Notes: generated from the letters alone by a model not told the origin. Positions 30,252 to 38,812 are shown, counted from the first letter of the stretch. The stretch is DNA of 64,000 nt from Candidatus Lindowbacteria bacterium RIFCSPLOWO2_12_FULL_62_27 (GCA_001784175.1 MFPR01000019.1:1-64000), one strand, 5' to 3'. Translations and numbers: made by a program.

Positions 30252-30901
30252 TCCGCAATCTTCAGGCTGATCCCGACCCCGTCCCGCACCGGAACGACCG
30301 ACGTGACGTATCGCCGGTCGGCCAGGATCAGGTCCGTGTAGCGCTTCACCCCAAGCGTACTCGCCTCGGTGTTCTGCATGTCGATCACGCGCCCGTCCCA
30401 CAGAAGATTGTCCACGATCACGAGCGCTCCAGCCCGCAGGCGGTCCTTGAACGACTGATACGCGCGCGGGTACTGCTCCTTGTCGATGTCCATGAACAGA
30501 ATGTCGGGCGAAGCGCCGCTCTTTTCGAATGATTCGATCGCGTCGCCTTCGTGGAACCGCACGCGATCCAGTATCTTCGCGCGCGAAAGGTAAGCCCGGG
30601 CCTTCTCCCGGTTCTCCCCGCTCCGGTCCGTGTGATGCACCTCGCCGCCCGGACCGACCGCCCGCGCGAACCACAGGGTCGAATAGCCGTAGCCGGACCC
30701 CAGTTCGAACACGACGCGCGCGCGCCTAAGAAGGGTCAGCACCTGGAGGAGCCGGCCCACCTGCGGACCGACAATCGGAAAATTTCGCTCGATCCCGACG
30801 GCCTCCATCTCGAGGAGAACCTCGTCCTCTTTGGCCGCCGCAAGCTGCGTGAGATACGCGTCAATGTACGGATTGATGACCTCCAGCCGTCCCGTGTCCA
30901 T
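30248..30901 (-). CDS. SAM-dependent O-methyltransferase (family 3, CCoAOMT-like)
   Basis: The 217-residue product shows the class I fold of bacterial O-methyltransferases: FPIVGPQVGRLLQ, the SAM-binding ELGSGYGYSTLWFA, VHHTDRSGENREKA, DILFMDIDKEQYP (metal-ligand Asp region), ALVIVDNLLWDGRV and a C-terminal strand VRDGVGISLK. The acceptor is unknown; this family often methylates catechol-like hydroxyls with Mg2+. ATG 30901 is chosen over a TTG at 30913. It heads the OMT-nfo-DUF2203 operon and diverges from the DUF1338 gene. Confidence 0.9.
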   Translation of the reverse strand: MDTGRLEVINPYIDAYLTQLAAAKEDEVLLEMEAVGIERNFPIVGPQVGRLLQVLTLLRRARVVFELGSGYGYSTLWFARAVGPGGEVHHTDRSGENREKARAYLSRAKILDRVRFHEGDAIESFEKSGASPDILFMDIDKEQYPRAYQSFKDRLRAGALVIVDNLLWDGRVIDMQNTEASTLGVKRYTDLILADRRYVTSVVPVRDGVGISLKIAE

Positions 30902-30949
30902 CCCACCCAGCAAAAATCAAACCCCGCCCCTCCGTCAACCCCTGAACGG

Positions 30950-30977
30950 TTGAATTATTCTTGAAATCTTATAAAAT
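30950..30977 (+). promoter_or_regulatory. Candidate sigma70-type promoter for the DUF1338 gene
   Basis: TTGAAT (30950-30955) and TAAAAT (30972-30977) are separated by 16 bp. The expected transcription start is near 30984, only about 5 nt before the GTG at 30989, so the message would have almost no leader. No Shine-Dalgarno sequence is visible. Confidence 0.45.
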
Positions 30978-30988
30978 GACGTTCACTT

Positions 30989-31957
30989 GTGAAAATGAAA
31001 ACAACGAGCGCGGTGCTTCAGGCACCCCATCGGCCTATTCCGGTTCGTGATGAAAAGGAAAAACTGGCGTTGAACCTGTTCGACGCCCTCTGGGTCCGCT
31101 ACCGGCGGCGCGTGGCGCATGTGCGCGCCTACGAGCAGGTCATCCGTCGGCACGGCGCGACGTTCGTGAACGACCACATCGCCTTTCGGACCCTCGCCCT
31201 CCAGAAACCGATGACCGGCATTTTCACCCTTTCCAGAATTTTCATGTCTCTGGGCTGGTCGCCGGCCGCCTGCCATGAATTCCCGGACAAGCACATGAGT
31301 TCCATTCACCTTGAACACGCCAACACCCTCTTTCCGAAACTGTTCGTCACCGAACTCAAAACGTGGGAACTCCCGGACGCCGCGCGGAAAATCATCCGGC
31401 AGGCGATCAAATCCCACGGGCCGCAATTCTCCGATAACGATCTCACGGACCTCCGGAACGCAAACCAAATCCGGCCCGCCCGGCGGCGGGCTCTGCTCAA
31501 GTCGCTCATCCGGTTCTTCACCGCGCTGCCATGGAAGATCCCGCGGCGCGAGTGGGTGGCGGCGATCGACCGGGAAACGCAGTTCGGCGCGTGGGTGCTT
31601 CTGAACGGCTATGAGGTCAACCACTTTACCGCCTCGGTCAATTCCCACGGTGTCGCGAGCCTCGATGACATCGACAAGACAGTTGCCGCCATGAAAAAAG
31701 CCGGCGTGCCGATGAAAAAGGAAATCGAGGGCGCGCCGGGCAGCGTCCTGCGGCAGACCTCGACGGAATCGGTCGTCCTGCCCTTTCGGGTGCGCGGAAA
31801 ACGCGGGCCGGAAAAACTCGACTGGACCTGCGCCTATTTCGAAATCGCCGAGCGCGGCTATTGGGTGGACCCGCTGAGCGGCCTCCGGCGGCGGTTCGAG
31901 GGATTCCTGGGCGCACAGGCCACGCACCTGTTCGACATGACGAGGCTGCAAAAATAA
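30989..31957 (+). CDS. DUF1338 protein, 2-oxoadipate dioxygenase/decarboxylase-like
   Basis: The 322-residue product resembles the DUF1338/HglS group of Fe(II)-dependent vicinal-oxygen-chelate enzymes. Candidate metal ligands are the His of VNDHIAFRT, the His of EVNHFTASVN and the Glu of AYFEIAERG, which lie in the order expected for the family. Characterised members convert 2-oxoadipate to 2-hydroxyglutarate in lysine catabolism; the substrate here is not certain. GTG 30989 or ATG 30995 could both start it. No lysine-degradation genes are nearby, so the assignment rests on family resemblance only. Confidence 0.82.
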   Translation: MKMKTTSAVLQAPHRPIPVRDEKEKLALNLFDALWVRYRRRVAHVRAYEQVIRRHGATFVNDHIAFRTLALQKPMTGIFTLSRIFMSLGWSPAACHEFPDKHMSSIHLEHANTLFPKLFVTELKTWELPDAARKIIRQAIKSHGPQFSDNDLTDLRNANQIRPARRRALLKSLIRFFTALPWKIPRREWVAAIDRETQFGAWVLLNGYEVNHFTASVNSHGVASLDDIDKTVAAMKKAGVPMKKEIEGAPGSVLRQTSTESVVLPFRVRGKRGPEKLDWTCAYFEIAERGYWVDPLSGLRRRFEGFLGAQATHLFDMTRLQK

Positions 31958-31966
31958 ATATATGGT

Positions 31967-33310
31967 ATGCTGTGGCCGATGAGTGTCCTGTGTCTGATCG
32001 TGGCGTTGCTCTGTCCCGTAACCGCGTGGGCCGCGCCGGCGTCTGAGATCGAGAAAGGTTTTCTGGCGGAGATCAAGGCCAATCCCGAAGACGGCGCCGC
32101 CTATTATGCCCTCGGCCTGATCCGCTTCAAGGAAAGCCGGCTCGCCGAGGCCAACTACTATTTCAAGTCCGCCGCGCGGCTCATGCCGGACGACCCCAAC
32201 TGCCGGGTGCGGCTCGGCATGACCCTTGAGCGCATGGGCCTGACAGAACGCGCGCGGGCCATGTTCGGCGAAGCCCTGAAGCTCGACCCGGACCACGCGG
32301 AGGCCCGGGCGCATCTTGAGCCGCCCTCCGGAGGCGATGACCCGGGTCCCGCCATCCCAAAAGATACATCCCCCCCACCTATTATTTTTGAGAAATCACC
32401 GCCGCCTGCTCCTGCGAAACAGGCGCCCGTAGAGAAAAAGGATACATCTCCCCCCAAGATCGACGTAAACGAGGCCCGCGCCGGTTTCCGGGCCGAATCC
32501 CGCGACCGGATCCTGGCCGAAACTCGCCCCTTGGTCGCCGTCGTCGATACGATCCCGCGTCTTCGCCTGCCGCCTCCATCCCCGGACACGGCCGTGGCCC
32601 GGCGCGATACGCCGGCGCAGGCGCGCGAGACGCACGAGGCCCGCAAGGCGCCGGACTTGGCCAGGCTGCCGGCCCCGAAACTTCAGTGGCCGGTCTCTAC
32701 CGCCGCCAAACCGGAAACGGCCCTCGTGCGTCCGCCGGCGCCGGCTCAGTCGTCGGCGCCTCCGCCACCACCGCCCCCGCCGCCCCCTCCTCCCGCGCCC
32801 GAAATCTCCGCGTCGCGCGAGGACCTGAGCCGCGTCCACGAGCTGATTCGCGTCACCGAACTGTCCATCCGCGGCATGGAGCGTCAAGCCGAGACGATCC
32901 GGGACAAGGTGCGTGAAACGGAGAAAGGCATCGACGGCCTCGGCGCCCGGACGGACCAGAAGGAGAGCGAGATCAAAAAACAATACAAGGAACAGATTCT
33001 CCGCCAGGAGGCCGAGCTCGAACGGCTCCGCCAGAGGCTCCGCGCCCTCGAAGAGCGCCAGTGGATGGAACCCCGCGTCACGTGGAACCCGCCGCCCCCG
33101 ACGCCCTCCCTCGCCGGCTTGAACCTCAACACCGCCACGCTCAAGGAGCTCGAATCCCTCCCCGGCGTCGACCGCCGGCTGGCCGAGAACATCCTCTGGT
33201 ATCGCGAGAACGTCGGGCCTTTCCTCGGACCCCGCGATATGCTATTTGTGCCGGGCATGACGGAAGACCGCTATCTGGATCTCATCAACCGCGGGGTGGA
33301 CGTGCGTTGA
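31967..33310 (+). CDS. Exported TPR protein with C-terminal helix-hairpin-helix (ComEA-like) domain
   Basis: The 447-residue product has a signal peptide (cleavage near AWA|AP) and about two and a half TPR repeats (residues about 30-120: AAYYALGLIRFKESRLAEA). A long Pro/Ala/Thr-rich linker follows, with a run of 12 prolines near residue 270. A coiled coil (about 285-365) comes next, then a helix-hairpin-helix at the end (NLNTATLKELESLPGVD, NILWYRENVGPF). ComEA-type HhH domains bind DNA in the periplasm or act as structural modules, so a DNA-uptake or envelope role is possible but unproven. ATG 31979 is an alternative start. The stop overlaps the TTG start of the STAS gene. Confidence 0.78.
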   Translation: MLWPMSVLCLIVALLCPVTAWAAPASEIEKGFLAEIKANPEDGAAYYALGLIRFKESRLAEANYYFKSAARLMPDDPNCRVRLGMTLERMGLTERARAMFGEALKLDPDHAEARAHLEPPSGGDDPGPAIPKDTSPPPIIFEKSPPPAPAKQAPVEKKDTSPPKIDVNEARAGFRAESRDRILAETRPLVAVVDTIPRLRLPPPSPDTAVARRDTPAQARETHEARKAPDLARLPAPKLQWPVSTAAKPETALVRPPAPAQSSAPPPPPPPPPPPPAPEISASREDLSRVHELIRVTELSIRGMERQAETIRDKVRETEKGIDGLGARTDQKESEIKKQYKEQILRQEAELERLRQRLRALEERQWMEPRVTWNPPPPTPSLAGLNLNTATLKELESLPGVDRRLAENILWYRENVGPFLGPRDMLFVPGMTEDRYLDLINRGVDVR

Positions 33311-33666
33311 AAAAGAAGGATTTTTACACCGAGGTCGACAAGGTCGGCGACCAGGACCGGGCGACGCTGGTCAAGATCCACGGATTTTTGGACGAGGCGA
33401 CCGCGCCCGAAATGGACAAGCAGCTCGTGTCGATGATCGACAAGGGCCGCATCCGGTTCGTCTTTGACTGCACCGAGATGAAGTACATCGCTTCCAGCGG
33501 CATCGGCGTCTTCATCCGGCTCTTCGGCGTCGTTTCCGAAAAGGACGGCGATTTCGTGTTCATCCATGTCCGCCCCGAAATCCAGCGCATCTTCTCCATG
33601 CTCGGGCTTGAAAAGCTCTTCAAGTTCCGACCCAGCCTCCAGGCGGCCCTGAAAGAATTCTCGTAA
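33307..33666 (+). CDS. STAS-domain protein, anti-sigma factor antagonist-like
   Basis: The 119-residue product is a stand-alone STAS domain: ATLVKIHGFLDEATAPEMD, IRFVFDCTEMKYIASSGIGV and FIRLFGVVSEKDGDFVFIHV. The Ser-Ser pair before GIGV is where SpoIIAA-type proteins are phosphorylated. It may take part in a partner-switch or in scaffolding with the adjacent kinase. The start is a TTG overlapping the previous stop (TTGA); no ATG keeps the whole domain. No anti-sigma kinase gene is adjacent. Confidence 0.88.
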   Translation: MKKKDFYTEVDKVGDQDRATLVKIHGFLDEATAPEMDKQLVSMIDKGRIRFVFDCTEMKYIASSGIGVFIRLFGVVSEKDGDFVFIHVRPEIQRIFSMLGLEKLFKFRPSLQAALKEFS

Positions 33667-33668
33667 TC

Positions 33669-35309
33669 TTGCTCCGGAAAACGAAAACGCGGGCCCGGAC
33701 GCGGCCGGGTCAGCGCCTCCGGCGCCGGCCGTCCCCCGCGCCGGACCTGACCTATCCGCCCGGCGATTTCGCCGACAACGTCATTCGCAGCATGGTTGAC
33801 ACCCTGATCGTGACGGACGCGCGCGGGGTGGTCCGGCGCGTCAACGAAGTGACGTGCAGGCTGTCCGGCTATGTTGAACGCGAACTCGTCGGCCGGCCGG
33901 TGGGGATCCTGTTTGTCGAGCAGAAAAAAATGCCGTTCATGGAATACTGGATGAAAAAACTGGACACCGGCATGGTCGCCCGGGACGTCGGCATGACCCT
34001 GCGGACCAAATCCGGCGTCGACATCCCCATGTTCTTCTCCGGGTCCGTCATGAAAAACCGCCGCGGCGACGTCCTCGGCAGCGTCTTTGTCGGCCGCGAC
34101 ATGCGCGAGACCCAGAAACTCATGCAGTCCTCGACCGAGGCCATCCTCGACGCGCGCCAGAAAGCCACCGAGCTTCGGAAACACGCCCAGGAGCTGGCGG
34201 ACCAGAAGGCCTACAACGAGGAGATCGTGTCGGCCATCCCGACCGCCCTCCTTGTCCTCAATACCGAGTTCGACATCCTGTCCGTGAACCGCCGCTATCA
34301 GGAACTCTTCGGCCTCGGCGCCGAGGAGGTGTACCTCCGGCCCTTCGTCGAATGCGTGGGCGAGATCAGCGACGAAACGCGTGCGCGGATTCTCGAGCGC
34401 CTCGAACAGCTCAAGTCCCAGGGCGGGGCCATGGCAAGTTTCGAGTTCCCGTTCCTCCGGGCCGACCGCGCCTCCGGCGCCGAACCCGCGGCGAAAATCG
34501 TCTCGATGTCGGCCGTCGTCCTTCGGCTGACCCGCGACGTGAGGCTCCTCATCCTGCTGGAAGACGTCACCGAATCCAAGCGCCTCATGGAGCATCTGGT
34601 CCGGAGCGAAAAGCTGGAGGCGACCACCAACCTCGCCGCCGGCCTGGCCCACGAAATCAAAAACCCGCTCGGCATCATCCTCGGCCATATTCAGCTTCTG
34701 TCCATGAAACTCAAAGCCCAACAGGCCGCCGATGGCGACGTGAAGCACAGCGTCCAGGTCATCGAAAAAATGGTCGACCGCGCGACCTCGCTGGTCCGCG
34801 GCCTCATGGATTTCGCCCGCGAAACCGAAGTGCGGCCCAAGCCCATTCAGCTTCACGAGTTCCTCTCCGGCATCCTCGACATGGTCTTCCCCCGCATGAA
34901 CGAACACAAAATCCACCTCATCCAGCAGTATCCCCGGCGACGGCCCATGACCATCCGCGCCGACGAAACCATGATGACACAGCTCTTCACCAACCTCCTC
35001 TTCAACGCCATCGAAAGCATGACCGACGGCGGGGAACTCCGCGTCGAAACGCTAGCCGTCGAGGAGACGAACATGGCGCAGGTCCGCATCGCCGACTCCG
35101 GATGCGGCATTCCGCCCGAACATCTCGCCCGCGTCTTTCAGCCGTTTTTCTCCACCAAACCCAAGGGCACCGGCATGGGCCTGCCCGTCTGTTACGGGAT
35201 CGTCGAAAAGCACGGCGGCCAGATCGACATCCAGAGCGAGGCCGGCCGGGGCACGACCGTCACCGTGTGGCTGCCGCTGCACGCGCCGAAGCACGCCGGA
35301 ACGCCCTGA
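33669..35309 (+). CDS. Cytoplasmic PAS-PAS sensor histidine kinase (NtrB-like)
   Basis: The 546-residue product lacks membrane segments. PAS domain 1 lies at about 38-150 (IRSMVDTLIVTDARGVVRRVN) and PAS domain 2 at about 190-305 (IVSAIPTALLVLNTEFDILSVN). A HisKA region carries the phosphoacceptor in GLAHEIKNPLGIILGH (about residue 326). The ATPase domain has N-box LFNAIESM, DSGCGIP and TKPKGTGMGL. It should phosphorylate the sigma54-type regulator encoded 5 bp downstream. The start is a TTG 2 bp after the STAS stop; the first 30 residues are Arg/Pro-rich, and a later start is possible. Confidence 0.93.
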   Translation: MLRKTKTRARTRPGQRLRRRPSPAPDLTYPPGDFADNVIRSMVDTLIVTDARGVVRRVNEVTCRLSGYVERELVGRPVGILFVEQKKMPFMEYWMKKLDTGMVARDVGMTLRTKSGVDIPMFFSGSVMKNRRGDVLGSVFVGRDMRETQKLMQSSTEAILDARQKATELRKHAQELADQKAYNEEIVSAIPTALLVLNTEFDILSVNRRYQELFGLGAEEVYLRPFVECVGEISDETRARILERLEQLKSQGGAMASFEFPFLRADRASGAEPAAKIVSMSAVVLRLTRDVRLLILLEDVTESKRLMEHLVRSEKLEATTNLAAGLAHEIKNPLGIILGHIQLLSMKLKAQQAADGDVKHSVQVIEKMVDRATSLVRGLMDFARETEVRPKPIQLHEFLSGILDMVFPRMNEHKIHLIQQYPRRRPMTIRADETMMTQLFTNLLFNAIESMTDGGELRVETLAVEETNMAQVRIADSGCGIPPEHLARVFQPFFSTKPKGTGMGLPVCYGIVEKHGGQIDIQSEAGRGTTVTVWLPLHAPKHAGTP

Positions 35310-35314
35310 GCGCG

Positions 35315-36754
35315 ATGTCCGCGAAGCAGATCCTCGTCGTGGACGATGAGGAAGAGTTCGGCTGGTTTCTGAAGAAGGCGCTCGAACAGGAGGGGTACCA
35401 GGTCGATCACGTTCTCTCCGCCGAAGCCGCCCTCCAGCGGGCGCTGTCGAAGGACCCGGTGGACCTGATGATTCTGGACCACAAGATGCCGGGCATGAGC
35501 GGCGTCGATCTCTTGAAGCGGCTGAGTTTCGAGAAGAAACTTCCGCGGACCATCATGATGACCGCCTTCGGGCACCGCGCCATGGCCGTCGAGTGCCTCG
35601 AGCTTGGCGTGTTTGACTTCGTCCAAAAACCCTTCAACCTCGACAACATGCTCTTCCGCGTCTACCGCGCGTTCGAGGGAAAGGCCGGCGCGCCGGACGC
35701 GGTCGGGGGAAAATCCAAGTGGCGCAAGAGCACCGCCGGGATCACCTACGCCAGCCCCGTGATGAAAAATATTCTGAACACGATCGACAAAGTCGCCAAG
35801 GAAAACGTGCCGGTCCTGATCCTCGGCGAAACCGGCACCGGCAAGGAACTCATCGCGTCGGCCATCCATCACAACACCTACAATCCCCGCAAGGACCGGA
35901 CCTTCATCGCGATCAACTGCAGTTCGCTTTCGGAATCGCTTCTCGAAAGCGAGCTGTTCGGGCACGCCAGGGGCGCCTTCACCGGCGCGGTGGGCACGAA
36001 GCTCGGCATATTCGAGGCCGCAGCCGGCGGCACGCTCTTTCTGGACGAGATCGTCGACGCTTCGCCGGCGATCCAGGCCAAGCTCCTGCGGGTCCTCGAC
36101 TCGGGCGAGTATTTCAAGCTCGGCGAGACGCGGCCCCGCAAGGCCGACGTGCGGATCCTCGCAGCTACCAACCAGGATATTCCGGACCGGATCGCCGCCG
36201 GCGCGTTCCGGGAGGATCTGTACCAGCGACTCAAGGGCGTCCAGATTTTCATCCCGCCGCTCCGGGAGCGCCCGGAGGACATCCCGATCCTGATCGATTT
36301 TTATCTCGACTATTACAACCGCCTCGCCGAAAAGGACGTAACCCTGAGCGACGACGCGCGGGCGGCGCTGACAAAATACGAATGGATCGGAAACATCCGC
36401 GAGCTCAGCCACCTCGTGCAGAACCTCGTGATCGTCTCCGAAGGCTCCGTGGTCCGGCTGTCCGACCTGCCCGATTCCGTCACCCGGACGGCGGCCCAAA
36501 CCCGCCCGAAGGGAACGGCCGGCCCGGTCATCAACATGGAGAGCATCCCGCCGGGCGCGTCGCTTTCGGAACTTCGGGCCGGCGCCCTCGAGCAGGTCGA
36601 GCGCGCCTATTTCGTGCAGCTTCTGAAAGCGCACCACGGCAAAATCCAGGCGGTGGCCGACTCGGCCAAAGTCACGCGCCGGCACGTGTCGCAGAAACTG
36701 AAAGAACTCGGAATCAACCCCAAACAGTACAAGGTCCGCAAGCGCAAAAAATGA
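35315..36754 (+). CDS. NtrC-family sigma54-dependent response regulator
   Basis: The 479-residue product has a receiver domain (residues 1-120) with DDEE, the phosphoacceptor Asp in LMILDHKMPG, and the KPF switch Lys. An AAA+ domain (about 140-375) follows, with Walker A GETGTGKE, the sigma54-contact motif GAFTGA, Walker B TLFLDEI and the arginine-finger region FREDLYQRL. The C-terminal HTH (KIQAVADSAKVTRRHVSQKLKELGI) resembles Fis-type helices. It should activate sigma54 promoters when phosphorylated by the adjacent kinase. The ATG at 35315 gives a clean receiver N-terminus. Its stop overlaps the HDOD start (ATGA). Confidence 0.95.
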   Translation: MSAKQILVVDDEEEFGWFLKKALEQEGYQVDHVLSAEAALQRALSKDPVDLMILDHKMPGMSGVDLLKRLSFEKKLPRTIMMTAFGHRAMAVECLELGVFDFVQKPFNLDNMLFRVYRAFEGKAGAPDAVGGKSKWRKSTAGITYASPVMKNILNTIDKVAKENVPVLILGETGTGKELIASAIHHNTYNPRKDRTFIAINCSSLSESLLESELFGHARGAFTGAVGTKLGIFEAAAGGTLFLDEIVDASPAIQAKLLRVLDSGEYFKLGETRPRKADVRILAATNQDIPDRIAAGAFREDLYQRLKGVQIFIPPLRERPEDIPILIDFYLDYYNRLAEKDVTLSDDARAALTKYEWIGNIRELSHLVQNLVIVSEGSVVRLSDLPDSVTRTAAQTRPKGTAGPVINMESIPPGASLSELRAGALEQVERAYFVQLLKAHHGKIQAVADSAKVTRRHVSQKLKELGINPKQYKVRKRKK

Positions 36755-37614
36755 CACTCGACCCGCGCGCGCGGGAGGTTCTGCAAAGGATCGAGGGCAT
36801 TGCGGCCCTGCCGACCATCGCCCGCCGGGCGATCGACCTTCTGGACAACCCGCATTCGAACGTCGACCAGATCTGCGCCGTGGCCTCGGTCGACCCGGGC
36901 CTGGTGACGCTCCTTCTTCGCACCGTCAACTCCGCCTACTTCGGACTGCGCTCGCGCGTGACGTCGGTCAAGCACGCGCTGGTGATTCTGGGCATCGAAA
37001 AATTCCGCCGGCTGATCGTGGCCTCGGCCCTCATGCAGAAATTCCGGGGCGTGTCCAAGGCCGTCGACGAGGCCTTCTGGGACCACGCCCTGCACGCGGC
37101 CCAGTGGTCCAAGGAAATCGGCCGGCATCTGCGGCTCGACAACCCCGACGACCTGTACATCTGCGGCCTCATCCACAATACGGGCCATTTCGTGATCCTC
37201 CTGTATTTCAAATCCGAATCCAAGATCATCGAAGCCGCCGTCCGGTCCGGCGCGCCGCCGGTCCGGGCCGAAAAGGACATCCTGGGATGGACCCACGCCG
37301 AAATCGGCGCCTGGCTGTTTCACCACTGGAAAATGCCGGAAGAAATCATCGAAAGCGCCTTCTATCATCACCACGACCTGCGCCGCGTCAAACCCAAAAA
37401 AGACCTGCGCTCCTCAACCCTCGTCGTCCATCTCGCCGCCGCCCTCACCGACATCGATCCCGCGTCCGGCGCCTACGACTACGACGAGAAACTGGAAAAA
37501 ACCTTCCGGTCGCACGAGGGCCTGCTGGCCTTGCAGGACATCGACGCCGTCAAACTCTCAGACGAAGTCAGCGCCGCCTGCGAGGCGGTCAGAAAAATAT
37601 TTGCTAAGTCCTGA
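36751..37614 (+). CDS. HDOD-domain signalling protein
   Basis: The 287-residue product is a stand-alone HDOD domain: LPTIARRAIDLLDNPHSNVDQI, VDPGLVTLLLRTVNSAYFGL, KHALVILGIEKFRRLIV and GLIHNTGHFVILLYF. In the last motif the catalytic HD pair reads HN, as expected for the non-hydrolytic HDOD group. Such proteins work as signalling adaptors in motility, biofilm and stress responses. It is translationally coupled to the response regulator. Its last codons (EAVRKIF) are encoded by a 19-bp sequence that recurs at 38797-38815, so its present C-terminus (AKS) may result from insertion of the following islet. Confidence 0.9.
   Translation: MTLDPRAREVLQRIEGIAALPTIARRAIDLLDNPHSNVDQICAVASVDPGLVTLLLRTVNSAYFGLRSRVTSVKHALVILGIEKFRRLIVASALMQKFRGVSKAVDEAFWDHALHAAQWSKEIGRHLRLDNPDDLYICGLIHNTGHFVILLYFKSESKIIEAAVRSGAPPVRAEKDILGWTHAEIGAWLFHHWKMPEEIIESAFYHHHDLRRVKPKKDLRSSTLVVHLAAALTDIDPASGAYDYDEKLEKTFRSHEGLLALQDIDAVKLSDEVSAACEAVRKIFAKS
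37580..37598. repeat. 19-bp direct repeat, left copy (3' end of HDOD gene)
   Basis: GCGAGGCGGTCAGAAAAAT is found here, inside the HDOD coding sequence, and again exactly at 38797-38815. The two copies bound the nucleotidyltransferase/broken-vapC islet. Confidence 0.9.
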
Positions 37615-38269
37615 TAATCTCCGCGACCACCGTCCGGATTTTGCCGGTCATCCACTGGAGTTCCTGGTCGGTGAGCGCCAGCTTGGTTCCCTCGACGTTG
37701 ATCACCTCCAGCCGCCGGTTGATGGCGGCGACCAGCTCATGTGTCTCCAGGGTGCGTTTCAGGTCTTCACAGGCAACGCGAAAGGCCTCCGGATAACACT
37801 CGTGGAGAACGCACAAATCGTGGATGTCCGTCGGTTCGATCCGGTTCACGATGCAGCGCATTTTTTCAACGGCCATGTCCTCGGGGGACAGGACCGGCAG
37901 TTGCAGGTCCGGATCGATCAGAACGCTTAGAGGCCTCCATATCTTGCCGATGTCGACCTTGATCGGCTTTCCCGCGGTCGGGTACTCCACATAAATCTGG
38001 CAAAAATGCTCGCCCCGGCGCTCGACCCGGTGGCCGATCTTGTCTTTCTCGCAGGTCTGCACAAGCTCTCGCATGGCCCTGTAACTCGACACTTCTTCCT
38101 TTGGGCTGAACACATCGATATCCGTGCTGGTCCTCGCCTGCCGCGGATTTCGCAGCGTGAGCCATGTGCCGCCGCCCAGCGCGAAATTCTCGCGGATCAG
38201 CGGATGGGCCATCACCCATTGGGCAAGCGCCAGGACATCCTCGCGAAGAATGACGCGTTGTTCAGCCAT
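37604..38269 (-). CDS. AbiEii-type nucleotidyltransferase (toxin-like)
   Basis: The 221-residue product carries the minimal nucleotidyltransferase motif FALGGGTWLTLR (residues 29-40) followed by TSTDIDVF (residues 48-55), whose DxD binds metal and nucleotide; IKVDIGKIW (103-111) may supply the third acidic residue. The C-terminal part contains KMRCIVNRIEPTDIHDLCV, typical of AbiEii/MNT-like proteins that cap tRNA or modify a partner. The ATG at 38269 overlaps the end of the upstream small gene by 8 bp, the usual layout of an antitoxin-toxin pair. It converges on and overlaps the HDOD gene by 11 bp. Its C-terminal half is homologous to the end of the fusion protein at 46393-47124. Confidence 0.85.
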   Translation of the reverse strand: MAEQRVILREDVLALAQWVMAHPLIRENFALGGGTWLTLRNPRQARTSTDIDVFSPKEEVSSYRAMRELVQTCEKDKIGHRVERRGEHFCQIYVEYPTAGKPIKVDIGKIWRPLSVLIDPDLQLPVLSPEDMAVEKMRCIVNRIEPTDIHDLCVLHECYPEAFRVACEDLKRTLETHELVAAINRRLEVINVEGTKLALTDQELQWMTGKIRTVVAEIIRT

Positions 38270-38594
38270 AGAGACCTTCAACCAGTCCAAGGCGCGCGTT
38301 CCGTTCGAGGGCGGTGGGGGCGGACCGCGCAAATCGCAGGGCGGTTCGTCGGTTGAGCGCTTTGGGTATGAGTTGCGGGGCCCTCGTATACAGCACGCGG
38401 GCGATTTCCATGAGGGTCATCCGGCCCTCCTCCCTCCAGAAAATGGGCCTTAACTCCCTTGGGATATCGATTGCCCACCGGGTTCTTGCGGCCTCGACCG
38501 CCGCCGCCCGCTTGGCGGCGCTTCGGATCCCCTTGGTGGCCCTGCCTCCCAGCCTTCCCAGCGCCACGGCATGCGGGTTTTTTCGTCTTCTCAT
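38262..38594 (-). CDS. Small basic protein, likely antitoxin partner of the nucleotidyltransferase
   Basis: The 110-residue product begins KNPHAVALGRLGGRATKG, a Gly/Ala/Arg/Lys-rich start seen in small proteins encoded just upstream of nucleotidyltransferase genes. The second half (IFWREEGRM, TRAPQLIP, LGLVEGLYG) aligns with residues 71-131 of the fusion protein at 46393-47124 (ILWRERPGRM, TRLPALLP, MMDELYG). A role as antitoxin is inferred from position, overlap and this homology. A strong promoter lies directly upstream and would yield a leaderless message. Confidence 0.75.
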   Translation of the reverse strand: MRRRKNPHAVALGRLGGRATKGIRSAAKRAAAVEAARTRWAIDIPRELRPIFWREEGRMTLMEIARVLYTRAPQLIPKALNRRTALRFARSAPTALERNARLGLVEGLYG

Positions 38595-38600
38595 AGGCTA

Positions 38601-38629
38601 TTTATACAACAGCGCTGTCGCATTATCAA
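38601..38629 (-). promoter_or_regulatory. Promoter with palindromic operator, leaderless, for the nucleotidyltransferase islet
   Basis: On the minus strand TTGATA (38624-38629) and TATAAA (38601-38606) are 17 bp apart. The A of the ATG at 38594 is the seventh base after the -10 box, so transcription should begin at or next to the start codon. A perfect 10-bp palindrome, ACAGCGCTGT (38609-38618), lies in the spacer and is a good candidate for an autoregulatory operator. Confidence 0.7.
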
Positions 38630-38657
38630 TGGACCCCCATTTTTCATATCGAGATTA

Positions 38658-38812
38658 TTAAACGTACCAGTCTTCGGTCCGAAGACCCGTAAACAGGCGG
38701 AAGTGTTTGGTGTTGTGGGTGACGAGGGTGGCGCGGTGGACGAGGGCCGTGGCCGCGATGAAGGTGTCCACGTCGCCGACGGGACGGCCCCGGCCGGCGA
38801 GGCGGTCAGAAA
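38658..38812 (-). pseudogene. vapC: 5'-truncated vapC (PIN toxin) remnant
   Basis: On the minus strand the frame reads ...LAGRGRPVGDVDTFIA, then ATALVHRATLVTHNTKHF and TGLRTEDWYV and a TAA stop. It matches the last third of the intact VapC at 47174-47617 almost residue for residue. The 5' two-thirds, including the first acidic residues and the start, are missing; homology ends at GCGAGGC, where the sequence switches to that of the HDOD 3' end. This copy lacks the 48-bp insertion present in the intact gene. It lies upstream of the antitoxin-like gene, in the same order as vapC and the fusion gene in the second islet. Confidence 0.85.

Noticed and set aside
29382-30674. A longer endonuclease IV beginning at 30674.
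   Set aside because: The extra 141 codons lie inside the methyltransferase gene on the same strand. The Nfo family starts at the FLGAHVS motif, matching ATG 30251 with ATGA coupling.
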